Assembly: GCF_008831285.2 (NCBI RefSeq)
Contig: NC_045141.1
Coordinates: 3,102,001 to 3,166,000 of the forward strand
From: Nymphaea colorata
Lineage: Eukaryota > Streptophyta > Magnoliopsida > Nymphaeales > Nymphaeaceae
Length of the DNA stretch: 64,000 nt
Direction of reading: 5' to 3'
The translations under genes were made by a program, and so were the position numbers. A model generated the notes under the pieces. It did not search any database. It saw only the letters and a list, made by a program, of their open reading frames with translations, and was not told the DNA's origin. This document shows positions 63,961 through 64,000 of the stretch, piece by piece (within the stretch, counting starts at the first letter, position 1; each line of letters starts with the position of its first letter).

Positions 63961-64000
63961 AATTGGACCTAGTCACCCATCATGTCGTCAGTCAAAAAAT

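Overview
The window is plant nuclear DNA: AT-rich, with GT-AG introns, plant LTR retrotransposons primed by initiator tRNA-Met, hAT DNA transposons and their MITEs, an L1-type LINE and a FAR1-like MULE remnant. I see no rRNA, tRNA or CRISPR. The species cannot be named from this; an angiosperm with long, repeat-filled introns is most likely.

The only convincing host gene is on the minus strand and covers most of the window. It is the inner-kinetochore gene for centromere protein O (CENP-O/Mcm21). Twelve exons from 61462 down to 6375 join with consistent phases into a 1,020-bp reading frame (339 residues) without an internal stop. The gene is about 55 kb long, so about 98% of it is intron. Three introns are still 92-93 bp; others have grown to 5.3, 5.6, 14.0 and 22.9 kb by transposon insertion.

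Layout (minus-strand gene read right to left): 62.4-63.9 kb, degenerate FAR1-like MULE transposase upstream of the gene; 61.46-61.65 kb, exon 1 start and promoter; intron 1 (57.9-61.4 kb), little recognisable; intron 3, a tandem duplication holding a small hAT MITE; intron 4 (42.6-56.5 kb), a copia remnant, hAT elements, a captured intronless piece of the K+/H+ antiporter gene KEA3 carrying a solo LTR, and a Ty3/gypsy remnant split by a complete copia element (43977-49066); intron 5 (37.2-42.5 kb), gypsy LTR pieces and a reverse copia fragment; intron 7 (31.3-37.0 kb), a non-autonomous LTR element with unrecognised cargo; intron 9 (7.6-30.4 kb), a five-level stack: hAT, then copia, then a second hAT, then a 3-kb gypsy solo LTR (and a hAT carrying a glucanase gene fragment), then a young copia plus a MITE. 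Left of the gene (2.3-4.9 kb) is an L1-type LINE remnant.

The most informative structure is one hAT family, with ends like CTATGTCACA and GGTACGGG-type subterminal repeats. Its degenerate full-length copy and several deletion derivatives or MITEs lie in this one gene, most with 8-bp target duplications. One member carries a fragment of a GH81 endo-1,3-beta-glucanase gene. No transposon here has an intact gene set, while the CENP-O reading frame is open throughout.
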